Shown here one piece after another: positions 9,022 to 18,115 of a DNA stretch of 64,000 nucleotides. The translations under genes and the position numbers were made by a program. The DNA comes from Methylotenera sp. (GTDB lineage Bacteria > Pseudomonadota > Gammaproteobacteria > Burkholderiales > Methylophilaceae). Location: positions 1-64,000 of the forward strand of contig JAUXNQ010000062.1 in the NCBI GenBank assembly GCA_030682715.1. Reading direction: 5' to 3'. The notes beneath the pieces are model-generated. The model was given only the letters and a program-made list of their open reading frames with translations. It had not been told where the DNA came from and ran no database searches. The number at the start of each line of letters is the position of its first letter. The first letter of the stretch is position 1.

Positions 9022-10905
9022 TTATAAGTTGCTCATTATATATTCGGCCAAAATGTCAGCACCTTCTTCAGTCAAATGCCCATAGTCAAAAGCAGTCAGG
9101 GCAAAAGCTGAACCAACCTGCCCTACCGCAAGACACTCATCATTTAAACAGAATCGTCCAAAGGGAGATATGTAACTCACACTATGACGCTCACAAATCT
9201 TGATCACTTTACCTTCTAAATCATAAAGCTTATTGTACAGAGGCATTTTCAAATATACCTCTTGATTTAAGCTTATGTGCTTACGTAACGCGACATCTGG
9301 CAAGGTTGGCTTCCATTGCGGAACTGGACCGATTATATACACTTTAGACTCTGGTGATACTGTTTTAATATATTTGAGCGTTTGGTCTATCCCTTGTAAA
9401 ATTAGACTATCAGCATAACCATCCCAAACTGCATGCATAAAAATCTTCGCTGGCTTTTTTTCCTTAATAAATTGACTAACAATTACATTTGCAGCAACAC
9501 ATTTCTTATTGGTTTTTGACCCATCATAATCATCGTTTAACACTGGCGGGCATCCAGCAGAAGTTAGTTGTGTAACGTGATCCGATTTTTTTCTAACGCC
9601 CGCATATAGGGCTGCCGCATGCGAATCACCCCATAGAAGTATTGATTCACTCTGACTGCCTTTTACATAGCATTGAGATGCGAAAGATACTTTTTCTGGC
9701 TCAAGTCCCAAAAAGCATGTCCCTCTTCTCCAGTCCCCTCCATGATTTCTATAGTTATTAATTTCTCTTTCTGATTCAGAAAGCCTATTTATGAATCCTT
9801 CACTATAGTATCCAGCAAGGCCAAAGCTAACAAATCCAAGTGAGCAAACTAATGCAATACTAAACACTTGTTTTCTCGTGAGAAATTTCTTATTTCTGAA
9901 AGGTTGCTCAACATATCTCCAAGTGAATGTAGATAATATAAATACTATTAGCGTTAAGAGTAACATATCAAATAATGACGGCACCTCAAAGCTAGCATGG
10001 CGATAAAGTGCAAATAATGGCTGATGCCAAAGGTACGCACTAAAGCTGATTAAACCAATCGCCACTACAGGTTTAAAAGAAAATATTCGAGCTACTATGG
10101 TTCTCTCAGTAGCGAACATGATCACTAGCATACTTCCTAATATGGGAATCAGTGTATAAAAGCTAGGAAATGGTGTGGATTTATCAAACCAAAAAATAGA
10201 TAAAACTAATAAGCAAAAGCCCAATATAGACAGCGGACTCCGGAAATTCTCGACATTCAATCCATACAAATTCTTATTAACTAGAATTGCGGCAATCGAC
10301 CCAGCCATCAACTCCCATATTCTGTACTGCAAAAGATAAAATGCTGCTGCTGGCTTCATTTGCACCATATTATGTGCATATAGCAAACTAACCATAAAAA
10401 TTGCGGCTAGTGTATGAATGATGTAGTTTTTACCATAACGCCAAAGGAAAATTAACAATAATGGAAAGAAAACATAATATTGCTCCTCTATACCAAGACT
10501 CCATGTATGAAGTAATGGTTTTAGTTCTGTAGCGACGTCGAAATAACCACTTTGCTTGTAAAAGATAGTGTTAGATAGAAAGATAGACACATATGCTAAG
10601 CTCTTACTGAAGTACTTCATGTCATAAGGACTCAACACTACCCATGCAACTGGAACACTGAGTAACATTACGAAGAAAAGCGCGGGCAATATCCTTCTTA
10701 CTCTTCTTTCATAAAATTGAATGATAGAAAAAGTACCCGACTGTATCTCTCCAAAAATAATCGTAGTAATCAAAAAGCCACTGATTACAAAAAAAATATC
10801 TACGCCGACATAGCCACCACTAACGGCTTCCACACCAGCATGGAAAAGGATCACCGAAGTGACAGCTAGCGCACGTAAACCATCTATTTCTGCACGATAT
10901 TTCAT
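9022..10905 (-). CDS. O-acyltransferase with C-terminal SGNH domain (OafA/OatA-like)
   Basis: Likely acetylates a cell-surface polysaccharide. The N-terminal part, about 350 residues, is an acyltransferase-3 membrane domain starting YRAEIDGLRALAV, then the family histidine in ILFHAG, GYVGVDIFFVISGFL and ERRVRRILPAL. About ten membrane helices follow. The last 200 residues are a periplasmic SGNH domain with LLWGDSHAAALYAG (nucleophile serine) and FDYGHLTEEGA (DxxH catalytic pair). The frame extends to a TTG at 10941, but ATG at 10905 begins exactly at the conserved MKYRAEIDGLRA, giving 627 residues. It sits with sugar-transfer genes in an AT-rich patch, so an O-antigen or exopolysaccharide substrate is plausible. 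Confidence 0.88.
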   Translation of the reverse strand: MKYRAEIDGLRALAVTSVILFHAGVEAVSGGYVGVDIFFVISGFLITTIIFGEIQSGTFSIIQFYERRVRRILPALFFVMLLSVPVAWVVLSPYDMKYFSKSLAYVSIFLSNTIFYKQSGYFDVATELKPLLHTWSLGIEEQYYVFFPLLLIFLWRYGKNYIIHTLAAIFMVSLLYAHNMVQMKPAAAFYLLQYRIWELMAGSIAAILVNKNLYGLNVENFRSPLSILGFCLLVLSIFWFDKSTPFPSFYTLIPILGSMLVIMFATERTIVARIFSFKPVVAIGLISFSAYLWHQPLFALYRHASFEVPSLFDMLLLTLIVFILSTFTWRYVEQPFRNKKFLTRKQVFSIALVCSLGFVSFGLAGYYSEGFINRLSESEREINNYRNHGGDWRRGTCFLGLEPEKVSFASQCYVKGSQSESILLWGDSHAAALYAGVRKKSDHVTQLTSAGCPPVLNDDYDGSKTNKKCVAANVIVSQFIKEKKPAKIFMHAVWDGYADSLILQGIDQTLKYIKTVSPESKVYIIGPVPQWKPTLPDVALRKHISLNQEVYLKMPLYNKLYDLEGKVIKICERHSVSYISPFGRFCLNDECLAVGQVGSAFALTAFDYGHLTEEGADILAEYIMSNL

Positions 10906-11099
10906 GAATTTTTTACTACCATTAACTAGATTCCAGAACAAGAGTGCAAGATAGGCATGTTAATTAAGCATGCCGTGATATGAAAAATACATAATATGCA
11001 TACTGAGGCACATTTACTGGCAAGGTATATTAGCTTCTCTAATCCAGCAGCGATTTGAAATTAAAAACGATATAGCAAGCATATTCCTCCTAAGCAAAA

Positions 11100-11804
11100 T
11101 CAGACTGATACCAACTTAGCACCATACTTTGTAATCCTAAGTTTGCGATAATTGGCCGCAGCAGTGTCACCTAAAATCCTTACCTCTCTAATACATGGCT
11201 CTGGCTGATCTATTTTCAATTTTTCCAAATAATTAACAGATACATTCCACCAATTAGTTTCTATGAACTTTGCAATTGTCTCTTGCGAAAATCTGTATCT
11301 AATCAACTTAGCTGGAATGCCACCATATATTGCATATGGAGGCACATCGGAAGTTACCAAAGCACGAGCACCTACAATTGCACCATCTCCAATACAGACA
11401 CCACTCATAATTATCGCATCCTGTCCGATCCAGCAATCATTACCAATGACAGTCCTATCGTTTATAGAAATCGACTGGTAATTCTTTTCTATCTGTTTGG
11501 TAAATAATGACGTACTCAGCCAATCAGTCGGATGCTTATTCTTTTCAAGGCCAATAATTACATTTTTTCCTATTGAACAAAATCGGCCTATGGTCGTATT
11601 TCCATACAACTCGCCGCCACTTCTCATATAGCTGTAGGCACCAAAGCTATGATTACCACTATGTATATCTACAGGTCCTAACTTAACATGCTCCTCCATC
11701 TGTACGATTGCGGCTTTACCCAGATTGGAGACCTTTGTTGCTAATTTACAATCATACTTAGCCAACCAGTATGCCCAATAGCGATTTTTAATTGTTCTAA
11801 TCAT
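11100..11804 (-). CDS. Hexapeptide-repeat acyltransferase (CatB/LbH-like)
   Basis: A 234-residue left-handed beta-helix acyltransferase of the xenobiotic/CatB type. The helix shows hexapeptide repeats: GNTTIGRFCSIGKNVIIG, then TVIGNDCWIGQDAIIMSGVCIGDGAIVGARALVTSDVPPYAIYGGIPAKLI, typical of acetyl-CoA-dependent sugar acetyltransferases. The short segment KNKHPTDWLSTS matches the usual loop carrying the catalytic histidine. It is 30 bp downstream of a glycosyltransferase-like gene on the same strand, so O-acetylation of a surface glycan is the best guess. Confidence 0.82.
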   Translation of the reverse strand: MIRTIKNRYWAYWLAKYDCKLATKVSNLGKAAIVQMEEHVKLGPVDIHSGNHSFGAYSYMRSGGELYGNTTIGRFCSIGKNVIIGLEKNKHPTDWLSTSLFTKQIEKNYQSISINDRTVIGNDCWIGQDAIIMSGVCIGDGAIVGARALVTSDVPPYAIYGGIPAKLIRYRFSQETIAKFIETNWWNVSVNYLEKLKIDQPEPCIREVRILGDTAAANYRKLRITKYGAKLVSV

Positions 11805-11834
11805 TTCTTTGGAAGCTATTTCTAAAAAGCCCTC

Positions 11835-12713
11835 TCACCTGAAACCATCAACAGTAATCGTGAAGGATTTGATTTCATTTTCTGCATTGGTTGCCTGAGA
11901 AGAAAAGCTTTCTTGCGTCCAAAGTGACTTCCACACCATAAAATGAAAATAAGGGAATATCTTATCACCATCAATATCATTCGTTAACCGCCCCATTTTC
12001 CAGAGCCATTTGTTCGGGAATTTTTTTGTTCCATCCACCCAGTTCAGTTTTGCATTAGGTGTGCTAAACGCCTCTACAAACTCAGCTCTCTGAAGCCATG
12101 GATCGAAGATTGCAGCGACACTCCTGACCCATTTCGGTGAGTTTTTATGGCGAAGATACACTTTACTATATGCCTTTTCATCAAAAGCAACATGTTCGTT
12201 ATTAGTGATTAGCTCCTGCCAATTGTTTACTTTCTGGTAGGCAAGACGCATATCCTGCGTATTTCTAATCAAACAAAGATGACCAGATACGCGCCGAGCC
12301 AGTGTTGAAAAGATATCTTTAGTACTTAACCTCTCTTCATCAAAATATGCTCTTAAATCTCCGTACACGACGTCCACATCACCGAAAGCCCAAAAATCAT
12401 ATCCTATCAATTCCTCTTCATGCAAATGACCAAGCAAGGGCTTTATATCACACAACTTATAAGGATTTATGGGGCTGAAAGTTATAGAAAATTTTTTTGA
12501 TATAAGCTTGCAGTAACTATCATAGGTTATATCTATCACTTTAACATTCGCAGGGCAATTACTAGGCCTGCCACAATCCGTATAAAACAACCAATTAACA
12601 GTACTATTATAGCGGCAGGTTTCCCAATAATAAGGCATCCATAATGGCCATTTGCCGAAATATGGAATCACTATACAAATATTAGATAGTTTAGCGCTTT
12701 TTTGATTGTGCAT
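11835..12713 (-). CDS. DUF6625-type glycosyltransferase-like protein
   Basis: A 292-residue soluble protein opening with ICIVIPYFGKWPLWMPYYWETC, a Rossmann-like beginning seen in small glycosyltransferase-like proteins of capsule and LPS clusters. AFGDVDVVYGDL near residue 130 contains a D-x-D that would bind the metal and nucleotide sugar in GT-A enzymes. No membrane segment is present. I recognise the general family (DUF6625) but not a defined donor or acceptor. It is divergent from the GT32-like gene at 12998, with 284 AT-rich bases between. Confidence 0.65.
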   Translation of the reverse strand: MHNQKSAKLSNICIVIPYFGKWPLWMPYYWETCRYNSTVNWLFYTDCGRPSNCPANVKVIDITYDSYCKLISKKFSITFSPINPYKLCDIKPLLGHLHEEELIGYDFWAFGDVDVVYGDLRAYFDEERLSTKDIFSTLARRVSGHLCLIRNTQDMRLAYQKVNNWQELITNNEHVAFDEKAYSKVYLRHKNSPKWVRSVAAIFDPWLQRAEFVEAFSTPNAKLNWVDGTKKFPNKWLWKMGRLTNDIDGDKIFPYFHFMVWKSLWTQESFSSQATNAENEIKSFTITVDGFR

Positions 12714-12997
12714 AGATTAACATTGCCAGTCGAATAGACGTTATAAATATAATTTTGGACTTGCTATTATTTATATAAAAAAGTGTGAAATTTAGAATGA
12801 AAACAAGATTAATTCATTAATCCAGAAGACGCTAGATAAGTTTCTAGTAAGAATAAAGAACACCAGCCCAGCCTTACAGAATTAAAAATATAATTGACTG
12901 AAGTTATGTAAATAAATTTTAATTTTCAGTTGTAAATGCATCTTTGAGATTTATAATACATATAATACTTGCATACACAGATTAAATAAATATAAAA
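12714..12997. other. AT-rich divergent intergenic region
   Basis: 284 bp between two divergently transcribed glycosyltransferase-like genes. It is strongly AT-rich and contains no gene I can support. It must hold promoters for both directions; a candidate for the rightward gene is listed separately. Confidence 0.5.
12930..12957 (+). promoter_or_regulatory. Candidate sigma-70 promoter for the GT32-like gene
   Basis: TTGTAA (12930-12935), 16-bp spacer, perfect TATAAT (12952-12957), about 40 bp upstream of the start codon at 12998. The surrounding DNA is very AT-rich, so chance matches are possible. Confidence 0.4.
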
Positions 12998-13762
12998 ATG
13001 GTTAAAGCACACTTATTTTGGGCTTACGGCAAACTTACTAAACTAGAACAATTATCAATCGTTAGCTTTGTAAAACAGGGCTACGAAGTTAATCTTTGGA
13101 CTTATGGGGACATGCCCAATGCCCCAAAGGGTGTATTAGTTAAAGATGCAAGAGAAATATTAGATGAAAGCGAAGTTTTCTTGAATCAACGTGGTTCGTA
13201 TGCTGGCTTTTCTGATTTATTTCGATATGCAGTACTTTCATCTCTGGGTGGCTTGTATGCCGATACCGATGTAATTGCACTTAAGCCTGCTTCAGATTTA
13301 CCAAAAGAAGCATTTTTAGTGACCGAACGTGCAGGAACTAAAATTAATTTAAAAAATTTACTACGGAGAGTTTTTGGCTTACAAAAAGCCGATCGGATTA
13401 ACGGCAATATCATATACAACCCGAATCCAGCGAATGGTAATCTAATCGATTTAGCTTATGCATATAGCCTTCGCTTTCCTAAAAAAGACGTTAAATGGTC
13501 AGAAATCGGGCCTAGTTTACTGACCGCAATTGTAAAAATCTATCCAGAACATGGCTTTGCAATTCAAAATCCAGACTTTGCAAATCCTATAAGCTATTCA
13601 TTCTGTCCAAAGAAGCTACTTGAAACCAACGTCAACATCCCTGACTCATCATTTTTTTTGCATTGTTACAACGAAAAGTGGCGAAGAGCAGGAAAAGATA
13701 AAAATCAAGATTACCCAGTAAATAGCTTGCTGTATAAGCTCGAGAAAAAGTTCTTAATCTAA
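12998..13762 (+). CDS. Glycosyltransferase with DXD motif (GT32-like)
   Basis: A 254-residue soluble glycosyltransferase of the sugar-binding-region/DXD type found in capsule and O-antigen loci. Key landmarks are FSDLFRYAVLSSLGGLYADTD near residues 70-90, containing the catalytic DTD, and a short C-terminal HCYNEKWRRAG resembling the usual H-x-x-x-S/W ending. It would transfer a nucleotide-activated sugar at the cytoplasmic face. It is transcribed away from the DUF6625-like gene. Donor and acceptor are unknown. Confidence 0.8.
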   Translation: MVKAHLFWAYGKLTKLEQLSIVSFVKQGYEVNLWTYGDMPNAPKGVLVKDAREILDESEVFLNQRGSYAGFSDLFRYAVLSSLGGLYADTDVIALKPASDLPKEAFLVTERAGTKINLKNLLRRVFGLQKADRINGNIIYNPNPANGNLIDLAYAYSLRFPKKDVKWSEIGPSLLTAIVKIYPEHGFAIQNPDFANPISYSFCPKKLLETNVNIPDSSFFLHCYNEKWRRAGKDKNQDYPVNSLLYKLEKKFLI

Positions 13763-13863
13763 CCCATAACCATAGGCTCAGTAGCCCTGTGTCTTAAACA
13801 CCCAAACAATAAAATTTGAGTCGCCAGTGAATTTATGACTTAGTAAATTGAAAAGATTGAAAT

Positions 13864-14559
13864 CTAATTAAATGAAACTGATTTATCCAGTGTGGATCTG
13901 AGTTTACTTTTACAGGTTTCGTTTAATTTAGCATTAGATAAATAACCTTCTTTAAAACTTTCCCAACTTGATTCACCTAGCTTAATGATGTCATCAGGAT
14001 AGCGCGTTAAGTGCTTAAAGTTTCTTGCTCTGGTATTACCAAATAATGGCCAAGGATAAATGCTCATATCAGAGATATCAATCAAACCATATTCACCCTC
14101 TGGGGTAATGACAATATTGCCCATATGTAAAGAACGGAAATGAATGCCTAATTGGTGTAGTGTTGCGACATAACGACCTAACTCAAAGACCATTTCTTGG
14201 TTGAGCAAATCACCTTCCAGCAGTTTTTTAAGGGTAAATCCAACTAAAGGCGAATACAAAACAGCCGTGTTTGTTGAATGCTCAAAATGATAAAGTTGCT
14301 TTATGTGTACGGTATTAACGCCTAAAGCCTTCAATCTTTCTGCGTTACGGGCAAACTTGCGCGCATTTGAATAAATACGCGCACCACTTAATTGTCGTCT
14401 TAATCTGAACACTTTAAGAATATCACCTGAGCTCAATTTAATGACTTTATAACCACGCTCATCTTGCTCCAGCACTTCGCCACCAGAAATCATCTGGTCA
14501 AATGTATCGTGTGTGAGCAACAAACTTGGGCGTATCCACTTATTAAGGCTAGCAATCAT
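13864..14559 (-). CDS. Small kinase-fold protein, LPS-kinase-like
   Basis: A 231-residue protein with a kinase-like C-lobe: LHQLGIHFRSLHMGNIVIT near residue 140 resembles a catalytic loop, with R-S instead of the usual R-D, and YGLIDISDMSIYP follows as the metal-binding equivalent. The N-lobe carries KVIKLSSGDILKVFRLRR, which may hold the ATP-binding lysine. The family is close to the BUD32/WaaP kinases of LPS clusters. Because the catalytic aspartate position is substituted, activity is uncertain. Its start overlaps the stop of the upstream HAD gene by 4 bp (ATGA), so the two are coupled. Confidence 0.65.
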   Translation of the reverse strand: MIASLNKWIRPSLLLTHDTFDQMISGGEVLEQDERGYKVIKLSSGDILKVFRLRRQLSGARIYSNARKFARNAERLKALGVNTVHIKQLYHFEHSTNTAVLYSPLVGFTLKKLLEGDLLNQEMVFELGRYVATLHQLGIHFRSLHMGNIVITPEGEYGLIDISDMSIYPWPLFGNTRARNFKHLTRYPDDIIKLGESSWESFKEGYLSNAKLNETCKSKLRSTLDKSVSFN

Positions 14560-15215
14560 AGTAGTTCCATCAGATTTTTAGCGACATTGATTTGATTTTT
14601 TTTACAAAAATCCTGCCAATCAGCTACCTCAGTCCAATCACTTAGAAATACAAAATCTAAACCTGCACGTGTTGAAGCTTCAAAGTCATATTTACTATCC
14701 CCAATAAACAAGGCTGGGAACTGCAAGTGGCCGTTTTCTTTTTCACGTGCTAAGACGGTATCTTTGTTATCAGGACTACCAAACAAGCCACCGTCAAAGT
14801 ACTTTGCTAAATCACGTTTAGCAAACAAAGTGCGAATCTCTTGCTGATCGCCACCTGACAATATCATCCAGCTGGCCTTTGGCGTAGCCTCTCGCAATGT
14901 GTCTAGGCCCTCTGCTATCTCGCACTCCAACAACACCACTTCGAGTTCACGTGCAAACTCATCTAATAAAATTTGAATGGCTTCTTGAGTGACAGGTTGA
15001 TGTGTAATTTCACGTAGGTAGTAATCAAACTTATGGTAACGAGAAATACCACCCAACCGAACATGATAATCAACCAAAGCTTGCGCCTGCTCATCAGTGG
15101 CGCCTAAGTGCTTAGCTGTACGAAAATATGCTTCAGTCTTAACCACGTTAGAGTCCAGCACTACGCCATCACAATCAAACACGATAGTTTTATATTTTTT
15201 GATATCTATTTGCAA
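14556..15215 (-). CDS. HAD-family phosphatase
   Basis: A 219-residue haloacid-dehalogenase-type hydrolase with the four motifs: VFDCDGVVLDSN (nucleophile Asp and acid/base Asp near residues 14-16), WMILSGG (motif II), the lysine of SPDNKDTVLA (motif III) and ALFIGDSKYDFEAS (motif IV). A helical cap lies between motifs I and II. It resembles phosphoglycolate phosphatase and beta-phosphoglucomutase relatives, but the substrate is not evident. Translational coupling to the LPS-kinase-like gene suggests a sugar phosphate linked to surface glycan synthesis. That link is inference. Confidence 0.82.
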   Translation of the reverse strand: MQIDIKKYKTIVFDCDGVVLDSNVVKTEAYFRTAKHLGATDEQAQALVDYHVRLGGISRYHKFDYYLREITHQPVTQEAIQILLDEFARELEVVLLECEIAEGLDTLREATPKASWMILSGGDQQEIRTLFAKRDLAKYFDGGLFGSPDNKDTVLAREKENGHLQFPALFIGDSKYDFEASTRAGLDFVFLSDWTEVADWQDFCKKNQINVAKNLMELL

Positions 15216-15241
15216 ACTCTATCCAAACTCTAACTCTCAAT

Positions 15242-15277
15242 AAAAAAGGGCTTTGCACTAAATTTAGTACAAAGCCC
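15242..15277 (-). terminator. Intrinsic terminator of eda
   Basis: On the minus strand GGGCTTTG and CAAAGCCC pair around an inner TACTAAATTTAGTG that extends the stem with one mismatch, followed by TTTTTTA. It lies about 60 bp after the eda stop and is a textbook Rho-independent terminator. Confidence 0.88.
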
Positions 15278-15336
15278 GATGATAGCTTTCTGATATAGCA
15301 TTTAGTGAGTTTAGCTCACTATTTCAGAGCGTTCAC

Positions 15337-15963
15337 CTAAGCCGCTTTAATCGCACTCGCTTCTTTAGCCAACTTAGTGATGTGCGCCCAATCGCCGCGT
15401 GCTACAGCATCTGCTGGTGTCAACCATGTACCACCGCAAACGACTACGTTAGGCAATGCCAAAAATTGTGGTGCGCTCTCTACAGTAACGCCACCTGTAG
15501 GACAAAATTTCACATCACCAAATGGACCAGCAAAACCTTTTAACAAGTTAATACCACCCACAGCAACTGCTGGAAATAGTTTTAAGAAGTAGTAATCATC
15601 CGCATTGGCCATCATGATTTCTGAGCCAGTAGAAACGCCTGGCAACAATGGCAAACCGATTTTACGTGCATATTGACCTAGTTCACTAGTATAGCCAGGG
15701 CTTACCGCAAACTGACAGCCAACATCTTTAGATGCTTGCGCATCTTTAAGATTACGCACGGTACCTGAACCTAAAATCGCATCTGGTACATGCTTAGCAA
15801 TTTGCTCCATACCTGCTAATGCGCATGAAGTACGTAATGTTACTTCCAATACCTTAATGCCACCTTCAAGTAATGCCTCTGCCATCGGCACAGCATCTTC
15901 TACTCTGTTAATCACAATCACTGGAATCACTGGACCGTGGTTAGCTAAATCTAATGTACTCAT
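15337..15963 (-). CDS. eda: 2-keto-3-deoxy-6-phosphogluconate aldolase
   Basis: Cleaves KDPG to pyruvate and glyceraldehyde 3-phosphate, completing the Entner-Doudoroff route. The 208-residue TIM barrel has the conserved glutamate in KVLEVTLRTS near residue 43 and the Schiff-base lysine in YYFLKLFPA near residue 130, with FCPTGGV following for phosphate binding. It lies downstream of edd on the same strand, separated by 223 bp holding an inverted repeat and a REP-like word. In methylotrophs with the ribulose monophosphate cycle this pair cleaves hexose phosphate; that role is inferred from the presumed taxonomy. Confidence 0.96.
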   Translation of the reverse strand: MSTLDLANHGPVIPVIVINRVEDAVPMAEALLEGGIKVLEVTLRTSCALAGMEQIAKHVPDAILGSGTVRNLKDAQASKDVGCQFAVSPGYTSELGQYARKIGLPLLPGVSTGSEIMMANADDYYFLKLFPAVAVGGINLLKGFAGPFGDVKFCPTGGVTVESAPQFLALPNVVVCGGTWLTPADAVARGDWAHITKLAKEASAIKAA

Positions 15964-16009
15964 TTTTTCTACCTATGATGTTAATTTATTTTTTACTGGA
16001 TTCTCACCA

Positions 16010-16028
16010 CCCTTTGACAAGCTCAGGG
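16010..16028. repeat. REP-like palindromic word
   Basis: CCCTTTGACAAGCTCAGGG followed by AACGG matches a short palindromic sequence scattered between genes in many proteobacteria. It lies in the edd-eda spacer. I see one copy only here, so repeat status rests on general knowledge. Confidence 0.45.
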
Positions 16029-16087
16029 AACGGCGGGAATGTTAGTTTAATATTTTGGTTAGTTTTATTTTGGCCAAATGGCTATTT

Positions 16088-16188
16088 AAACTTTGATAAT
16101 CAGCTGATAACTAGGCACATGAGCGCAGACAGTACGAACAGTACGGCAAGCGAAATGTAACGACGTTATCGGCTGATTTGCAAAGTTT
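16088..16188. repeat. 24-bp imperfect inverted repeat in the edd-eda spacer
   Basis: The left arm at 16088-16111 (AAACTTTGATAATCAGC then TGATAAC) and the right arm at 16165-16188 are complementary at 21 of 24 positions and enclose 53 bp. The right arm overlaps the edd stop codon. In RNA this would form a long stem directly after edd. It could be an attenuating or mRNA-end structure, or the remains of a small mobile element. Confidence 0.6.
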
Positions 16189-18001
16189 ACAACCAGGTGA
16201 CTGCACCTTCTTCGGCTGATAGTACGTTTTTACGCATACCTCCAAACAACTCACGGCCAAAACCATGTGAGTTGCTGTGGCGCTTACTATCAGAAAGCTC
16301 AGCAACTTCACGCTCAGCCCACTCATCTTCGTCAACTAGTACGTTGACCATGCCCACTGTCGCATTTAAACGGATAATATCGCCATCACGTACTTTAGCC
16401 AATGGGCCACCCGCTGACGCTTCTGGGCTTAAATGGATAGCAGCAGGAATCTTGCCTGATGCACCACTCATACGGCCATCGGTCACAATCGCCACTTTAA
16501 AGCCCTTGTTTTGCAACACAGCCAATGGCGGTGTTAACTTATGTAGCTCTGGCATGCCATTGGCCTTCGGCCCTTGGAAACGTACCACAGCAATAAAGTC
16601 TTTTTCTAGCTCACCACGGTCAAACGCAGCCAACAACTCTTCCTGCGCGTCAAACACAATGGCTGGTGCTTCAATGATGTGACGATCTTCTGGTACTGCT
16701 GAGATTTTAATCACGCTACGGCCTAAATTACCTTTGAGCAAACGTAAGCCACCAGACTCATTGAATGGGAACGCAGCCGTGCGCACGATGGTTTCATCAC
16801 TGCTTTCTTTTGGCAGATCTTTCCATACTACTTTATTATCTTCTTTGACTGGTAATTTACCGTATTCGCGTAAACCACCGTGAGCAATCGTTAATACATC
16901 AGGGAACATGTATCCTGCCTCAATCAACTCACGAATCACGAATGCTGGCCCGCCAGCAGACTGGAACTCATTCACGTCTGCTTTACCGTTAGGATAAACA
17001 CTTGCCAACAGCGGTGTTGTTTTAGCTAAATGGTAGAAATCTGTCCAGTCGATGATGATGCCAGCGGCACGCGCAATTGCGACCCAGTGAATCAAGTGAT
17101 TAGTTGAACCACCAGTTGCTAGCAAAGCAACCATAGCGTTCACAATCACATGCTCATCTACTAAGCGGCCAATCGGTGTGAAGTTTTTACTTTTAATGCT
17201 ATTCAATACCATTTTCACAGATTCACGCGTTAACAACTCGCGCAAGCCTTCGTGAGGATGTACAAATGCAGCACCTGGTACGTGTAAACCCATCGCTTCC
17301 ATCAACATTTGGTTACTATTAGCAGTACCGTAGAACGTACAGGTACCAGCACCATGATAAGCTGCTGATTCTGAAGCGAGCAATTCTTCACGACCTACTT
17401 TACCCTGCGCATACTGCTCACGTACTTTAGATTTAGTGGTGTTATCAATACCAGTGCTCATTGGGCCTGCTGGTACAAATACACAAGGCAAATGTCCGAA
17501 CTGTAAAGCACCAATCAACAGACCTGGTACGATTTTATCGCACACGCCTAATAACAATGCTGCATCATACACATCATGTGAAAGTGCAATCGCAGTACTC
17601 ATGGCAATGGTATCGCGGCTAAATAGCGACAACTCCATACCTGGTTCGCCTTGCGTAATGCCATCACACATCGCTGGTACGCCACCAGCCACTTGAACAG
17701 TCGCACCGTATTTATGTGCTTCATCGCGAATAATATCAGGATAGTTAACATAAGGCTGATGTGCCGAAAGCATCTCGTTATAGGCGGTAACAATACCGAT
17801 ATTAGGTGCTTTTTCTACCACCACACGCAACTTATCATTAGCGGGCATTGCAGCAAAAGCATGGGCTACGTTGGCACAACCTAGACGGTCTGCGCCACGT
17901 GGTCGATTAACAATATCATCCAAACGGTTCAAATAAGCCGCACGCGTTGGGCGGCTTTTCTCAATAATACGTTCAGTAACTTCTATATGGGACTGTTTCA
18001 T
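16187..18001 (-). CDS. edd: Phosphogluconate dehydratase
   Basis: Dehydrates 6-phosphogluconate to KDPG. The 604 residues match the IlvD/Edd family: GIVTAYNEMLSAHQPY near residue 70, CDGITQGEPGMELSL near 110, GVCDKIVPGL with an iron-sulfur cysteine near 152, and TCTFYGTANSNQMLMEAMG near 220. HRLH-type details and overall length fit Edd better than dihydroxyacid dehydratase. The start is ATG at 18001. It precedes eda on the same strand. Confidence 0.96.
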   Translation of the reverse strand: MKQSHIEVTERIIEKSRPTRAAYLNRLDDIVNRPRGADRLGCANVAHAFAAMPANDKLRVVVEKAPNIGIVTAYNEMLSAHQPYVNYPDIIRDEAHKYGATVQVAGGVPAMCDGITQGEPGMELSLFSRDTIAMSTAIALSHDVYDAALLLGVCDKIVPGLLIGALQFGHLPCVFVPAGPMSTGIDNTTKSKVREQYAQGKVGREELLASESAAYHGAGTCTFYGTANSNQMLMEAMGLHVPGAAFVHPHEGLRELLTRESVKMVLNSIKSKNFTPIGRLVDEHVIVNAMVALLATGGSTNHLIHWVAIARAAGIIIDWTDFYHLAKTTPLLASVYPNGKADVNEFQSAGGPAFVIRELIEAGYMFPDVLTIAHGGLREYGKLPVKEDNKVVWKDLPKESSDETIVRTAAFPFNESGGLRLLKGNLGRSVIKISAVPEDRHIIEAPAIVFDAQEELLAAFDRGELEKDFIAVVRFQGPKANGMPELHKLTPPLAVLQNKGFKVAIVTDGRMSGASGKIPAAIHLSPEASAGGPLAKVRDGDIIRLNATVGMVNVLVDEDEWAEREVAELSDSKRHSNSHGFGRELFGGMRKNVLSAEEGAVTWL

Positions 18002-18115
18002 AATTTTAGATACTCTACTCAGATAACTGACTTAACTAGCGGAACTTAATAATAAAAATGACTTACTAAGTAAAGATAAACATCAACCCCGATTATCGCT
18101 AAACTAAGGCATATC

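Noticed and set aside
16197-16682. 161-residue plus-strand frame antisense to edd
   Set aside because: Fully antisense to a conserved enzyme, with Ser/Pro-rich composition typical of shadow frames.
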